From: Casuarius casuarius
Taxonomy: Eukaryota > Chordata > Aves > Casuariiformes > Casuariidae
Assembly: GCA_003342895.1 (NCBI GenBank)
Contig: PTFA01000017.1
Coordinates: 1,391,124 to 1,455,123, forward strand
DNA length: 64,000 nucleotides
Direction: 5' to 3'
In this document: positions 13,540 through 26,814 of the stretch, piece by piece
Position numbering within the stretch: position 1 is the stretch's first letter
Layout: the number at the start of each line of letters is the position of its first letter
Program-made: the position numbers and the translations under genes
The notes under the pieces: model-generated
The model's database searches: none
Told to the model about the DNA's origin: nothing
Seen by the model: the letters and a program-made list of their open reading frames with translations, nothing else

Positions 13540-14070
13540 ATTCTGTATCTTTTGATTATCTTGCAGACCTTCTCTATCTCTAGTTTTCCTATTCCCACGT
13601 TGAGGCTACAGGGGAAGAATTGTTCACAGCATTTGAGCTGTGGGAGCACCATGAATTTATGCAGTAGCATAACATTTTCTGGTTTTACTCCATTCCTTTC
13701 TCAGTAATTCCTAATGTTTCATATGCTCTTTTGACCTCCCCTGCACCCTGAGCTGATGTTTCCAAATATCTATCCACAGTCACTCCAAAATCTATTTCCT
13801 GAATGGTAATAGCTAATTTAGAGGCGTTATCATGTATGAATAGTTTGAGTTACTTTTATTCCATTTGCATTATTTTGCACTTATGAGCATTAATTATCAT
13901 CTATCATTTTATTATCCAGTTACTCAGTATTATGAGATTCCACTACAGCTCTTTGCAGTCAGCTTCAGATTAGACTATTCTGAGTAATTTGGTATCAGAT
14001 GCAAATTTCTCACTACACTGTTTAACACCCTTTTTTCCAGCTTTTTATTCTATTCTTTCTTACATAGATT
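13540..14070 (-). mobile_element. Ancient CR1/L3-type LINE fragment, antisense
   Basis: On the plus strand this matches, with many substitutions, the reverse-complement of the old amniote CR1/L3 reverse-transcriptase region. Recognisable pieces in order are: CTGATGTTTCCAAATATCTATC plus a 'CCACAGTCACTCCAAAATC' segment (about 13754-13795), the 'TTGCATTATTTTGCACTTATGA' segment (about 13866-13887), and 'TTTGGTATCAGATGCAAATTT' followed by a CACTGTTTAACACCCTTTTTTCCAG segment (about 13989-14040). All frames are broken. Ends are approximate; similarity fades after about 14070. The call comes from memory of the repeat family, so a repeat-library search is needed to name the subfamily. Confidence 0.7.
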
Positions 14071-14079
14071 TCTCCGGAA

Positions 14080-16665
14080 CATGGCCATCAGCCCCTTCCC
14101 AGTCCTCTGTATACTTCCTCCTCAGAACACCATGAAAAAGATATTCCTGAATCTCCCATTCAGCTAGCATCCCTACAACAGTTTGTCTGTGTGGGATTCG
14201 TTTCACCTAACTTTAGATGGTGACATCTATTTCTGAGCCGTGTTCTCTCTATAATCAAATAGAGAGGAAATAGGCTGTGCTACAGTGGAAATGATCCAAC
14301 TTTAATGTAAATGTCTAAAATGCATTGGATGATTCATGTGCTAAAAGTGTTTATTTCTTCTCATTGACTCAAAGGGAGTCTACAGTGAGTGGAAGAGATA
14401 TAGATTATCTACGTCAGAGACATAATAAATTACGTGAGAAGAATCTTGTCTTTCCCCCGCAGATCTCAGTAGATTGCAATCACATAATTTTTCTGGTGAA
14501 CTAAAAATCCAAGAATCACATTCTTTAAACACCTCAGACTTGGAGCAGGGAAGGACTAGGCTCAGCAAAAGTCTACGGAGTAACATCTTCAGTATTTCCC
14601 ACAGAAGGAAAATACAGCTTCCTTTTGCACTGTAGATAACAGCAAGTGGCCCGAGTGTAGCCCGGATTAGGTCCAGCCATCCTCAGCCTTCTTAGAAGAG
14701 AGTCAACATAAGCATTCATGGATGATATTATATTTCACACACCTTGTCCCTCATTCCTGCACTACTTTAGCTCCAGAATACTGTAGTGCTACCCCAGTTA
14801 ATCTCACAAAATTTTGGCAGGATTTGTCCTCCTTTTGAAAGATTTCTTTGCACTCTCAGTGATCTTCCCATTTCCTTGCATCATTTCTATAGCATCATGT
14901 CTTCCACAAAAAGAAGAAGCTTAATGGATATAGGTACTTCAGGTTCCCATTCCTATCTTACTCACCATCGTTTCCATCCCAAATCACACTTCACAGCAAT
15001 CAAGAGTCATGCCTGGCAGGAGTTTATTCACTTAGAGCTTTCAGACTGTTCCCTCCGTAAGTAAAAGCTACATAAAAGCTACATTTCTAAAAAAAAAAAA
15101 AAACAGAAACAAAAACAAAAAAAACTGTGTTCTCACAACAGTCCACTGAGGTAGCTAATATGATCTTGAGACACTTGGCTGTAAAGTTTCCTCTGAGATC
15201 TGTTTTACAGCCAATAATATATAGGGAGAGTGCTGCACTCGAGACATACAAAAATATTCTAAAATCTAATTCATTTTCCCTTATGCAATATTCACCAGGA
15301 CATAAGTACCTAGGGAGCAGCTTGTTCTAAAGCTTCAAAATCCTACTGCAAATTAATATGCACTGGTTAGTACCCTTAAGCAACTGAACTATTCTGAAAA
15401 CATAGCTTATAAAAATACTTTTTTGTCTCTCAAGGAAATATTCAGAAAACAACCTGTAAAAAGTCTCTTTTTTATTCCTTTTATCTCCAATCAGTCTTCA
15501 AAGCAACCTTCTCACCCTAGCTTGGTTCAAAAACCATCTGACATAGGAGTAATGAAGCAATAAAATCAGATTATAGTATTACTGCTTACATCACAGGAAA
15601 TGTCAATGTACAAGAATTGGTTAGAGCAAAAATACGTACTTTTCCAAGGTCCAGATTAACCCTCTTCACTAGAGCTTCACCCTGGAAGGCCAGTGTCCTT
15701 TCTAGAGAGAAACCACCTGGGTGCAGTGTTTGGCCTGCAACTCTTGATCCGGGAATGGTGAGTAATGCCAGCCCAAAAAATGACAAAGGAAAGCAGTTAT
15801 ACTCATAAAAGAAAGCTTAAATAAAGAAAGAAGACATCAAAGGAGATTTTAAGAATATTCAAGGAACATTCTAAAATGAAAAGACAGAAAATCATTAATC
15901 TAATTTTCATTATTAATTGTTAATCTAGCTGTTAACAAAAACATCCAGTACATTTTTTCCACCTGAATAATGGGAGAGATTTAGCTAAGACCCTCATACA
16001 GTCCCAGCATCTACCAGTGCTGGGGAATAGAAAACACTACAGTTCACTGTAAAGCTCTGCCAAATGACAGGTAACTAAAACCCTAAGAAACCAGGATGGG
16101 GACATGGAAATTAATCAGATGTAATAAGATATATAAAAAAAGATCAGGTGATTGCAATAATTTACTGTTATAACATGACGATGGTATTCATCTGTGCCCA
16201 GTGGTATACTGCAGGTGTCCCTAGCTGAGTGCTCACCTCTGGCTTCCTTTACAGTCAGGTGAATTATAATTCATCTCATCCTAAAGTAGACCGCTAAATT
16301 AGGACCCAGTTGTGGAAACACCACCTCCAGAACACTGTCCCTGAATATCCTCTGATCCCTGGATTCCTACAGCCATTTTTACTTACAAGTTTTCTAGCTA
16401 TTATTGAATTAACAAATGATGTGTCCCAAGAGCCCCATTATTTATCTGCTCCTTTAGAAAACCTCACTGAACTGTAGTCTTCTGTGACTGCTTAGGACCT
16501 GTACAAGCCTTCATGAAGTACTCTTAAGCTTGTTTGGAATTGATTCTTCTGTGACACACTGAGAAGTTGCTCATAGGGCTTCTTCTCCCCCTGTAATTAT
16601 TTGTTTTCTGAGGAATTTAACAGAATTGTAGTTATAAACTTGTAATGTGATATCCTATATATGTA
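14080..16665. other. Non-coding AT-rich stretch
   Basis: No recognised gene or complete repeat. It holds the A-rich tract at 15089-15125. Open frames are at most 92 codons and unconvincing. Confidence 0.5.
15089..15125 (+). repeat. A-rich tract (A15 then A/C-interrupted)
   Basis: A15 is followed by CAGAAACAAAAACAAAAAAAA. It resembles a decayed poly(A) tail, but I found no retrocopy body upstream and no flanking duplication, so it is listed as simple sequence. Confidence 0.85.
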
Positions 16666-17055
16666 TTATGTAATATATATTACGAAAAGTTTCTCTCGTT
16701 GCATGGCAGTTCCAACAGTCTTTTGTTTAATTAGCCCCATAGGTAGATCATGCATGCTGTAAGTCCTAGGGGCCAGCTTGTGTGTTATGAATGCCTCCAT
16801 GACAACAGCAACACATGGCAATTGGTGATGCTGGATTTTCAGACAGTGCCATAGCACATATCCCTGTGTCACAGTAAACTGCTGTGGCAGTGTTGCTGTC
16901 CTCTCCTGTCGGTCAGCAGCTATCCTGGGCTCAGAAGGAGAACCATAAACCATCTCCCAAATTGCAGGCGGCCCTGTAAGCAGTGGGAAATCCTCAGCTA
17001 GACCCAACTGCAGCTTAGGGAGAGCAGCTATTTTTGCTGCTGCCACACATCTCAC
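16666..17055 (-). other. Unrecognised 130-codon open frame next to an LTR
   Basis: This minus-strand frame encodes a mixed-composition polypeptide that includes EDFPLLTGPPAIWEMVYG and LAPRTYSMHDLPMGLIKQK. It is not obviously low-complexity and is less AT-rich than its surroundings. I do not recognise a family. It lies just beyond the U5 end of the minus-strand LTR and in the same orientation, so it could be residual internal retroviral sequence. No primer binding site is visible immediately after the LTR, though, and the frame carries no motif diagnostic of gag, pol or env. It could also be a decayed retrocopy or chance. Confidence 0.25.
16670..16683. repeat. 14-bp perfect palindrome
   Basis: GTAATATATATTAC reads the same on both strands. 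It lies at the 3' edge of the open frame on the minus strand. AT-rich palindromes of this size are expected occasionally by chance. Confidence 0.8.
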
Positions 17056-17315
17056 ACAATTGAGAATGTGCTCTGAACCACTCTCAGATCAAGAGTTGCT
17101 AACTGGAGTGGGAGGCAGGTTGCTGTCTTCCAAGTCACCCTTGTAAATCTTGCCCAGAATGCTGAGCATTGCTCTTGAAGAACATCACTTCTGCGTTCTC
17201 GCGGCCCGAAAGGAGTCATTCAGGACGACCTCCCTCCCCTTAGGGCCAACGACCAAGCTCATGATACCCTTGGACTGAATTAAGGTGAAACGACACCAGC
17301 CAACCAGTTTTAAGA

Positions 17316-17321
17316 TTTATT
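17316..17321 (-). terminator. Polyadenylation signal of the minus-strand LTR
   Basis: TTTATT on the plus strand is AATAAA on the minus strand, placed downstream of the TATA-like box as in an LTR R region. Confidence 0.6.
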
Positions 17322-17580
17322 AACACAAAATGGAATCAACTAACTAGACACAGCCCGCGTCACACATTTAGGGAAGAAGAGAGAAAAAGGGGAAAAGAGA
17401 AAGAGAGAAAGATATCACCACCCATGGATCCAGCGGTGTCCCGTTGGTCCTCTTCTTCTGGGAGTCTCGACGGCCGGGGGGGGGGCGCGCAGAGGGTGGA
17501 GCTCCCCTCTGGTTCTGCTGATTCTGCTCAAGTTCTTCAGTTGTCACAAGCAAACCCCCCCCCACTTTTATGCAGTCTGC

Positions 17581-17592
17581 AGTTTTTATAGG
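17581..17592 (-). promoter_or_regulatory. TATA-like box of the minus-strand LTR
   Basis: CCTATAAAAACT on the minus strand. Its position between a GC-rich U3 and the AATAAA supports promoter function in the original LTR. Confidence 0.55.
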
Positions 17593-17868
17593 TTCTTGCC
17601 CCGCCTCTGGGAGGTGCTTCCTCGCTTCCCACGGAGATTAACTGCCATGCACAGTCTGCTCTCTCGGAACCTTCCAGAAACACGCTGGGGCATCTGGGGG
17701 TCTCCTGCTCATGCGCAGATGGCAAATAAGTACATGCGGTTCGTGCCCTAGAGACGACCTTCTGCCCTTTTCGCGCCCTTTTTACCCCGTGCAGGTGCAC
17801 GAGGTTGTTTACTTCGCGGACGGCTCCCGGGGGGCGCCAGCGCGGCATTGCCCCACGCGCCTTGGCAG

Positions 17869-17906
17869 CGGCGGCTTTGCAGCAGCGGCTTTGCAGCAGC
17901 AGCAGC
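17869..17906 (+). repeat. Tandem repeat GCGGCTTTGCAGCA at the LTR start
   Basis: Two adjacent near-identical copies of GCGGCTTTGCAGCA are followed by (GCA)n. On the minus strand they lie in the first 50 bp of U3 and may be duplicated enhancer units or simple slippage. Confidence 0.75.
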
Positions 17907-20900
17907 AATGTTGAGACAAAACCGTATTTAGTACTGGTCCTCTACATGCGTGGATACAGTATATGGAAGGGAAGTAGGTAGCAGTCAGTCCATGTAAGTT
18001 CATGTCCAAAAATCATATACAAAATTTTTCTGCTGTGAACATGCCCCAAGCCAAGGCACAGTTACACAGGATACAGGCACAGAATTTGCATATGTACTCA
18101 TGGTTCCTAACTCAATATCCTGCCCTTTGACTTATGTAAATACCCCAAAAAGGAATTTTCCAAGGGGAAAAAAAAAAGAAAATGATTTTACAACTTCTAA
18201 CTTTTTTGTTTCAATGAAGATAATTGAAATCTAAATCAAAGTAAAGACATGAAAAATTTATGGAAAGTTTATTTTGAGTTTTTAGTGGTTTCAATAATAC
18301 TACAAAAGGAAATCTTTTTTCCTAATCACTTAGATGCTGCTTTTCATCCACAGATTGTAATAAATTTTACAGAAGTGGCTAAGTATTTCCTTCTCCATTT
18401 TGCTCACCAGGAAATGCAGGCCTGTCATTTTTAGTACTTCACTTCTGAATGCTCAGAATTAGCTACAGGAGATAAAATCTTGGCAAAGATCCCTGTAACT
18501 TCAGCAGGTCCAAGATTTCATCACAGGCTTGATTTTCAGGACTGGTGAATGCTCCTAACTCTGAGGGAGATCAATGGGAAGCTCAAGTGCTCAAAAAAGC
18601 AGAAAATCTGGACCTATAGGAGTCTCAGGTTAAGAAAAACAGAAGCATCTCAGTTTAGACTCTCCTTTTGAAAATTTGCCTCTATTTACAGCTGTTAAAT
18701 GCCTGTGTCTATGGACCTACTAGACTGCACAGCTTATATAACTCATGGGATTTTGATCAGGTCTGTAGCTAGGGTAAAAAGCCAAAACTGTCCATCTTCT
18801 CATTGTAATTCGAATGCATTATCTGGCCTTGAACTGCTCAATGCAGCTTCACCTCATGCAAACTAGGCATGGAGGGAGGGACAAGATTTTGACAGAGATC
18901 AATAAAGTAGTTTGGACAGGGCATTACAGGGAGCGTCTGTCTGCTTTGGTACCTTACTCCAGTTTACCGACAGGGATAATGGGCTTTGAAATCCTGCCAG
19001 CTCTGCCATCCTAGAGAAAAGGTCATTACTAGTTCAACTTGGAGTGCCTCTTGCTAATCCGCTGTTGCAACAGAAGTCTCAGGCAATTATTTCTGTCTGC
19101 TTCTTATGGTATTGTCAGCATGAAAAGTATATTCAAGTTATCTTGCAGTCCAGGTTAGAAGTAAACAATGGACAAACCAGTCTTCTTACCTGCACAGCTT
19201 TTTATGATCTCCCAGGAAATAACTCTTGCATTTTTCCCTGTGCATGGAACAAATGAATAGGAAGCATTCTGCCTGGAAATGAATTCATAGCAAAGGCCCA
19301 GGGAAAGCCAATATAAAGATCACAAATTCAGCAAAATTATTGCAGGAATGCAAAAGGTGTAACAAGGTAACACCTTTCAAAGCAACCTGACCAATGTAAA
19401 ATTTAGAAAGGAGCTAAAATTGCTTTATGCAGAGAAGTGGTATTTATTTTGAGTATGATGAATATTTTTATTTGACTTATTCCGAATACGTGTTTTTATT
19501 TTATTTTTATGTCTCTTGACTGTTACCTATTAAGCAGCATTCTTCTAAGCCAGCTGTTTCCTAACAAACAGAACTCAGAATTCCCTGAATAAAAACTAGA
19601 TAAAGCAAAACTCCATATTTCCTATAATGTCTCTTGGAAATGCTTTTCAGTGAGCATGACAGCATAATACTATTGGGAAAATTAACAACAGAAGAAGGAA
19701 AAATTAGGGGGTGGGGTAGATGAACAAGAGATATATTTCAGGTGAGATTTAGAGGCAGCAAATTAGGCAGGAAAAAGGAAAATCAGGAGGCCTTCCTTAT
19801 CTAACAGAATGTGCAGAACAAAAAGGCTCTTGGAGCAATATTGTAAAGGCAATGAGAAGGAAGAGAATGAAGGCAAGTCCTACAAGAAGAGAAAAAGTAA
19901 ATGAAGAAAAACATGGTCTAGCTCAGGTTTGGACTGTTGGGTCCAGATGCCCAGCTAGACTGGAAGATGCCATGTTACAAGTAACAAGCCATACGCTCCT
20001 CTCTCTGCAATACCCCTCTTTTCTCTCCCCTCTGTAATACCCTTCGTGCCCATGTCTCATGCATTCCCCCCTCTCAGACTGTCATAATCGCCACTTCTTT
20101 GCAAACTCTGTGTCGTGCTGTCCCATTTTCCCTGTTCCTGGCTGCCTCGGAAACAGCAAGGCACACACATACCTGCAGCTGCAGCTCACCAGGCAGCCCA
20201 TGTCTTCTGCGCTCTGCCTCATTCTCGCAGCATCATTTACAAGATGATGTGCTGCTCTTAGTTACATTTTTCTTCATTTCATTTCTTCATTCACTTTCTT
20301 TAAAGCCATCAAGAAGCTAGTTAGCAAAATAAATTAGCCTTACTTTTATAGTTTTCCTAAAAATCCCTTTCTTCTCTCTGTCACCTGCTATGCATGGCCT
20401 TTTGCTAAGTACATACATGTTTTTATCAAGACGTCTCTGTGCTTCCTCAGTACATACATAAATTTGTCAAAATCTTTGTGCTTCCTCCCCAAATCTCCTT
20501 GTTCTATTCTGATGTGTTATCTATCCCTTTCATGGCATTGTAATTGGAACGAGTTATCTGGGACACCCTATCTTTTCATTTCTCTTATGAAAAGCTTACA
20601 ATGCTCTCAATCACTATAAAAATAATTATCCCTGCATTTATTGTCAGGGCAGTGTTAGGAGGCTCCAGAGAGGCTGGTCATTTAAACTCCTGCAAGCCCT
20701 GCTTCTCAGTGTTGTCACTGCAGAAAGCTTTTCTTCAAGGGAGAGTGTACATGGCTGAGTGCCAGAGAATTATACAATGTCTTTAAAATGTGAGGCACTG
20801 TGCTTGGGTTTGAATGGATTAGGACTTTGTGAGCTGAAAACTACCAGCTCTTTTCATGCTCTGGGGTAAAGGTGATTCAAAGGAATTGTGGAACTGTCAT

Positions 20901-23900
20901 AAATGTTCTGCTACCATTTTCCTGTTATGAGCTAGTGCTGAACTAGCTGTGGCAATGCTGTTGCTATCCCAACACTGGGTAGGCAAAGGATCATAGCAGG
21001 AGACACACAATGCTGTAATACTCGAAGGCTATGGCAGCTCACTTAAGCCGAGGAAGTGGTGCAATTAGCTTAATTCAGAGGCATAATTGACCCAGCTCAT
21101 GACTATTCCTAGGATAAAAAGAGAAAGAAAGATGATTTGGTGTCAGCTCTGTCTCAGCTACTGCAGTATTTCTGGATATCTTGTTTATATATTTAATTAA
21201 GAATATTTAAAGGACAAATCTACAGGGTAATGAGCTTTTACAACTCCCACGGAAATTAAAAGCAGCTGCACATGATCGGTTCCTGAGGTTTTGAAAGAAA
21301 TATATTCATGCCATAAAAAATACATTAGATGACCATTAAAGTTCTGAAACACACCAGTAAAAGCAAATACATTTATAATTAGGGCTGCCCTCCATTCATT
21401 AGGCACAGGCTGGCATCTCTTCACTACACAATCGATGCTTTGTTCTTATTTTTTATTTCCTTAATTTTTTGTTTGTATTCAGAGTTCTAGACAAAAGGTA
21501 CTTTAAGTAGGCAGGCTGCTATTACTGCTGACCACAGCCTATTGTCTAATCCTGAAAGCTTCTATTTTCCTACATGTCACACTGATCTAAAGGGAACTAC
21601 TTATGTGAGTAAGGAGCATTTCTCCTCACCCTAACAAGTTTCTCTAGAATAGAGAGAATTGAGCCAGCAATTTCGTCTTCTCTATTTCACAATTCACAAC
21701 TGCAAAACTATTCCATGTCAAAGGCATGGTGATAGAAGATAGGACGAAGCCCTGTCATAAATGACTGATCACTTTGCAAGCTTTTGTTTATATCAAATGA
21801 TAAGTTATAAAAGTGTTGGCATTTCACCCCTAAAGATATGCTCCGTTCCATGTGACCTGAATTCAAGTAAAACTCATCATACTAAGGGAATTAAAGGATG
21901 ATAATTAGATTCATGAGAGCACAGACTAGATAATTCGATTATTTCAGTGGGCACAGAGGTACTTCTTGTTGGCAAATATTCATCATATTGCAGACCTAGA
22001 AAAAGTACAAAGACTCAATGGTGGCGATATGAATATTTATGGGTATGAATAAATAGTGGTAAATAATGGTGGAACACAGCTGTTACACTGACTGATGTCT
22101 GCCTGCAGACCTTGGATAGACTGATAGGACAAACTCGTTTGAACAACCATGTGTTTTAACACAGTCATAAACACTGAGCATGGAATCTGAGACATACTCT
22201 TGGGACAGACAACTAGATCTTGGTATACATAGATACTACAAATATTTTATAAATCATGATATGTAATCAGCTAAATATGATTTTCCTTTTATTGGAAAAT
22301 AGGAACTTCTGTTACTGTGGCTAAGAGAGTGAATATAAACGTTAAGTTTAAGATCAGGGAAATTTCAGGCTCTTGTATCTGCACATCAAAAGGGCATTGA
22401 CAGATGGGATAGGGCTCAGATGAAAGATTCAAGATGCAGAAAATACGTTGTCTTATATCTCCCAGTACAAGATGCATTTTCCAGGTTAGCTTGTTGTGAA
22501 TGGTCTAAGAAGCTTCAGCAAGGAATTGGAAACTGTAGGAAATAATCATTCTGTAGGGTTCCCTCATTTCCCATCACAAGCAGTGAAGTATTGTGCCTCA
22601 TGTCGAAGGCAGTGACTCAGGAGCATAGCCAAGAAGGCAGGTCATTCAGGAGTGGTTTTGGACTGCATAACATTTTAGCCAGTACTTCAGAATTTACCAC
22701 AGTGACAGCGCTGAGCTACCAGCTCTTTGAGTGAAAAACGAGGAGGAATCAAAACTACCACAGCCGGGCAGCTGTCACTAAAAAACATTGCTGCACCCAG
22801 CGAAGGAAAAGGTGGTCATTAAGGGCCGTTCACAACAGCATTTCTTCCTCAGATTGAAAAGCATCCAACAGAGACACAAGAGTGGAGGATATAAACAGGG
22901 GAGAGACTGTGGAGTCAAGTAATACATCAGTGACAAAGGTGTTAGTGAGGGAGAGAGGAAGAACGGAGAAGTGAAATCATGAAGGATTTGCAAAGGCAAT
23001 GAAAAAGCAGAAAGAAAATAAGAAGAGACGGGTTTAATCCAAAACAAGATCAGGAAGGATAACTGATAGCGTAGAAGAGCCGCACTGTTACAGTGTTATT
23101 AACACAGGCAAAAAGAGAAAGCTTGTGTAGGCAGTTAGAAATAAGGGACTCTGATGGAATCCATCATATTTCCTTATCTTCTGCCCCTGTCAGTTGTAAT
23201 TAAGGGTTGGGAAGCGGTGAGGGGTTGAGGATCTTAGCCGTAGAGCAGATGTTCTTGGCTACCCTCACACTTCCTCTCCTCTTTCGGTCTCAGTTTATTC
23301 TTGTATTTCCTCTGCAAGTCTGGAACCTCGACTTGGTGTCTCCTACAGAGTTATACAATTCACCCATCTGGAAGAAGCCTGTTGTGCAGGCGAGGAAGAG
23401 ATGATAGTTACTGCTTTGCAATTGAAATATATGTGAAAAAAGAGCAACTCAGACACTGTGGCTGTTTTGATTATTTTTACACATGCTTCCCCCTCCATTT
23501 CCTTGAAGAGAGCTGTCGAATAATTATACTCTTCTCTACCCAGGCACCTTTACAATTGCTCTGTAGCAGTGGTTCTAGCTCTGTTTTTCATGGAGTTTGA
23601 TCTTTTTGACTGATTTTTTTCCTACCTCTCCTTTTATACTAATGAGGTTCTATTTGCAATACATATAAACTTCTTTATATGCATAGCAGTATAAAAAAGG
23701 GGCTACAAGTAAGACATGGCTGAGGACACTTTTTCTGCTGTTGTTTATTGTCTTTTTTCCATCTATTTCTCCTAGCCCTCAAATCTGGTGCTACATAATA
23801 ACTTCCATTAGGCCAGAGATGTGGTAAATTCTTCCCTCCTTCACTGCACTCATGACAAGAACACCAGTTAACTAGCTTACATTCCTTTATCTTCTGGCTT

Positions 23901-26814
23901 CTCAGCTTTCTTCTTTCCTAAACCAATCCCTACATAGGTGAAACAATCATTTCATCCCTCCAGATGGCTCTGAGTCCAGAGTTATTAAAGGAAGCAAGCA
24001 ATTACCCAACAACAATTACGATATCTCTTTTGTTTTCACCTCTTCTGCTCATTCCGTATACAAAGCTGTTGGAGAAAGACAGGGAGCCAGTACTGGCTGC
24101 ATAGGAGATTTTCTTTGGGAAGAAAGTGTTAGTGCTTTCCCACCTCCTGCAAGCAACAGCCTGCATTAGGCAGAGTAATAAGTAATAGGCAGAGGCAGCT
24201 GGGGTGTTTGGGAGAGAGAACCCAGGGCTGAACTGAGCTGCTTCTATGGCTGCACACAGAGAGGTTTCCTACTCTTTTCATCCAAGTAGTTCAGGTTCAC
24301 TTTCTCAAATTATTTTTTATATATTCTTGGAAATAGCATTTGTTCCTTGGATTGCCAAGGGCATTGCTCTTACTTTGATCTGAATTTCAACACATTCGGA
24401 TTGGCATTTCTGGCTTTGAAATTAAGTCATTGTCTCACACTTGGCACTGAGCTTGGAGGAATATTTCCAAATTGTGGCTACACAATGCAGAAGGTATTAT
24501 CCCAGGGGAATTTCAAATCCCAACAGTCTGGGTATTCAGCTGGCTTTCTTCTGGCTTTTTAATGTGCTTCAGAAGTTGACTAATATTAAATGAGGACGTG
24601 TTTCCTTGGCATACCACTTTTCTAGTGACAGCATAGTAGGCAAGGTAAGGCACAGACACTAATAATGTTATTAAATACATGTGCTTCTTTATTCCTACCC
24701 CAGCATATACAAAGTTGATCATTTTTGTACCAAATCTACATCAACAGCAAGATTAGCAATCTTTAGCTTTTTGTATTAGCTGACAGTCACTTTCCATGGA
24801 GCCTAATTACCTAAAAGAGAAGGCCATGCTCTTATCAGTGTAGTTAGTAACAGTAATTTTGATTTATTTGCACTGAAAGGTGAGACTTGATTAAGCTATG
24901 TTATTTTGAAGATCCAAAAATATTCATATACTTTCTGTTAAAATTCTGACTTCAGTTTTGATTTCAAGTATAAATGCAGCACAATCACACTGGATACTCC
25001 AGTATGCTAGCAACCAGTCTATTTATCATTTTGAATCTAGCTTGTTGAACCTTACTCCTTCAGCCATAGATCTTTTCAAGCTGTTCAAAATAGGAAAGCA
25101 AATCTCCTGAGACTGAGCATCTGCCATGGAAGACAAAATGTAGTAAAGGAAACAGTACATGAATGTATGCATATGTGATGTGATGGCTGCTGTCTTTGGT
25201 GAGATGAGCAGAGGTGAAATGAAACAGGAGGAAGAAGAATTTAAAAGCCATCAGAAGCAATATACCTGGAATACAAATACTTCACTGAACTACTTCAGCT
25301 GTACAATAAGGAATCCATAGCCCAAAGGACTGTTCAGATTTATAAGCATACAACTTGCAGTACGTAAATATCTCACATCAGAGATGCACTATGACAGATC
25401 TCTGATTTCTTAAATATATATACAATCTCAACATTCTACTACACTGAACAATTTAAGAGCATACAAGAGCATGCCTACCATATATGTATTCTGAGAAAGA
25501 TGAATTCTCCCTTCACTTTAATGTTTTTGTTAGAAGTGGATAAGTGTAGGACAAAAAATAACAAAGCTATGAGAAGCAAATCACTGTCTTTGCGACAAAG
25601 AGGTCTAATGACAAATATACTCTGAGCTGGACATAACAGAACAGACAGAAAGTAAAACCTATTGCCAAATGTAAGCAGCAATAGTATGAGATGACTCTCT
25701 TCCAGAAGATGAAGCATATTTTTCAAGTGGCTCATTTGAGCAGGAAAGCTGCAATGTCCCTTGTGCAATGTCAGTAGCATCTAAAGAAATGCAGATTTAA
25801 ATGCATGCCCTAAGCAAATACCAAGCAAAGAGGGCTACAAGCCATGTGAGCTTCCAATATAAAGGCATTTTACATCAAAATGTCACTCTACTCTTTACAT
25901 AGCAGCTGTGTGCTCTTCTTTAGTGACCGATTCTATCTATCTGTGAAGACTTGAACTATGTCCAAGAATCTTTTCTAGTAATCCCCAGCTTGCTACAGAA
26001 TTTCAGTACTACAACAAGCGTTTTTAAGGGTATTTCCATACAAATATTTTTTCTGTTTCAACATACAATTTCTGCCAGGGTCAGCTTTTTGTATCATTAC
26101 AAACTGACATGGATTTAGTTAAGACAAAAGTTTTCTGATCATTTTCTGAGCAGTTACTCACTGACTGAGATCATTTTTCAGATGGTCATTTTATAATAGT
26201 TCTCCTCCCAAATAGCGTTGGCACAGTATAACAACTTGTTTATAGCAAACAAGCTTACTTCTGTCCTACTAAAGCAGTGAATTTGTCAGTGACCAGTTCC
26301 ATATGAAGGTTTGTCTTGAAGCCAGAAAGAATAGACATTGGAGCTAAAGTAACAGGATGGGGGTGGGGGGGCTTAAATTTACAGCTTATGCAGTCACTCA
26401 AACTTGGTCATCATTGCTGAGCAAAAAATATTAATTAGGTCCCTGTGGGAACTAGCTACCAGACGCTTGTGCAAACTCGCAGGCACCACTTAAATGCCTT
26501 CAGCACACTACTTAACGTTATCAAACATTAAAGAAAATATTCAAAGAGAGAAATAAACAGTACCCTGGCTTATGTCAGGAGCCAACACACTTCCTACTAC
26601 CAGCTTTTCAGCTGATCTTCTGCCTCGAGGCACATTTAACTCAACATGCAGGGCAGAACGTTACTTTACACTATTACATGAAGCTACATATACCCAAAAG
26701 TCAAAAAGGACATTGCAGCAAGTTAGAAACACTATACTAACTGTAATAAAAAGGCCACTAAGGAAAGCTGTTGGCCCCCTGAATCTGTCTCCTGATGGGG
26801 GTTTGTAAACCACA

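Larger units (their letters stand above)
17192..17918 (-). mobile_element. LTR (probably solo) of an endogenous retrovirus, minus strand
   Basis: Read on the minus strand, the block starts TGTCTCAACATTGC (17918 leftward) and ends GCGAGAACGCA (at 17192), giving TG...CA ends and about 727 bp. It has a TATA-like CCTATAAAAAC (plus-strand 17581-17592) and an AATAAA (plus TTTATT, 17316-17321) about 270 bp downstream, the order expected of U3-R-U5. GC content and CpG density are much higher than in the flanks. I could not find a target-site duplication, a primer binding site to its left or a second LTR. It is therefore best called a solo or orphan LTR, with boundaries uncertain by a few bases. A 123-codon open frame inside U3 is not a gene. 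Confidence 0.7.

Noticed and set aside
17537..17908. 123-codon minus-strand open frame in the LTR U3
   Set aside because: Starts in the (GCA)n repeat and runs through the promoter region of an LTR; composition-driven.
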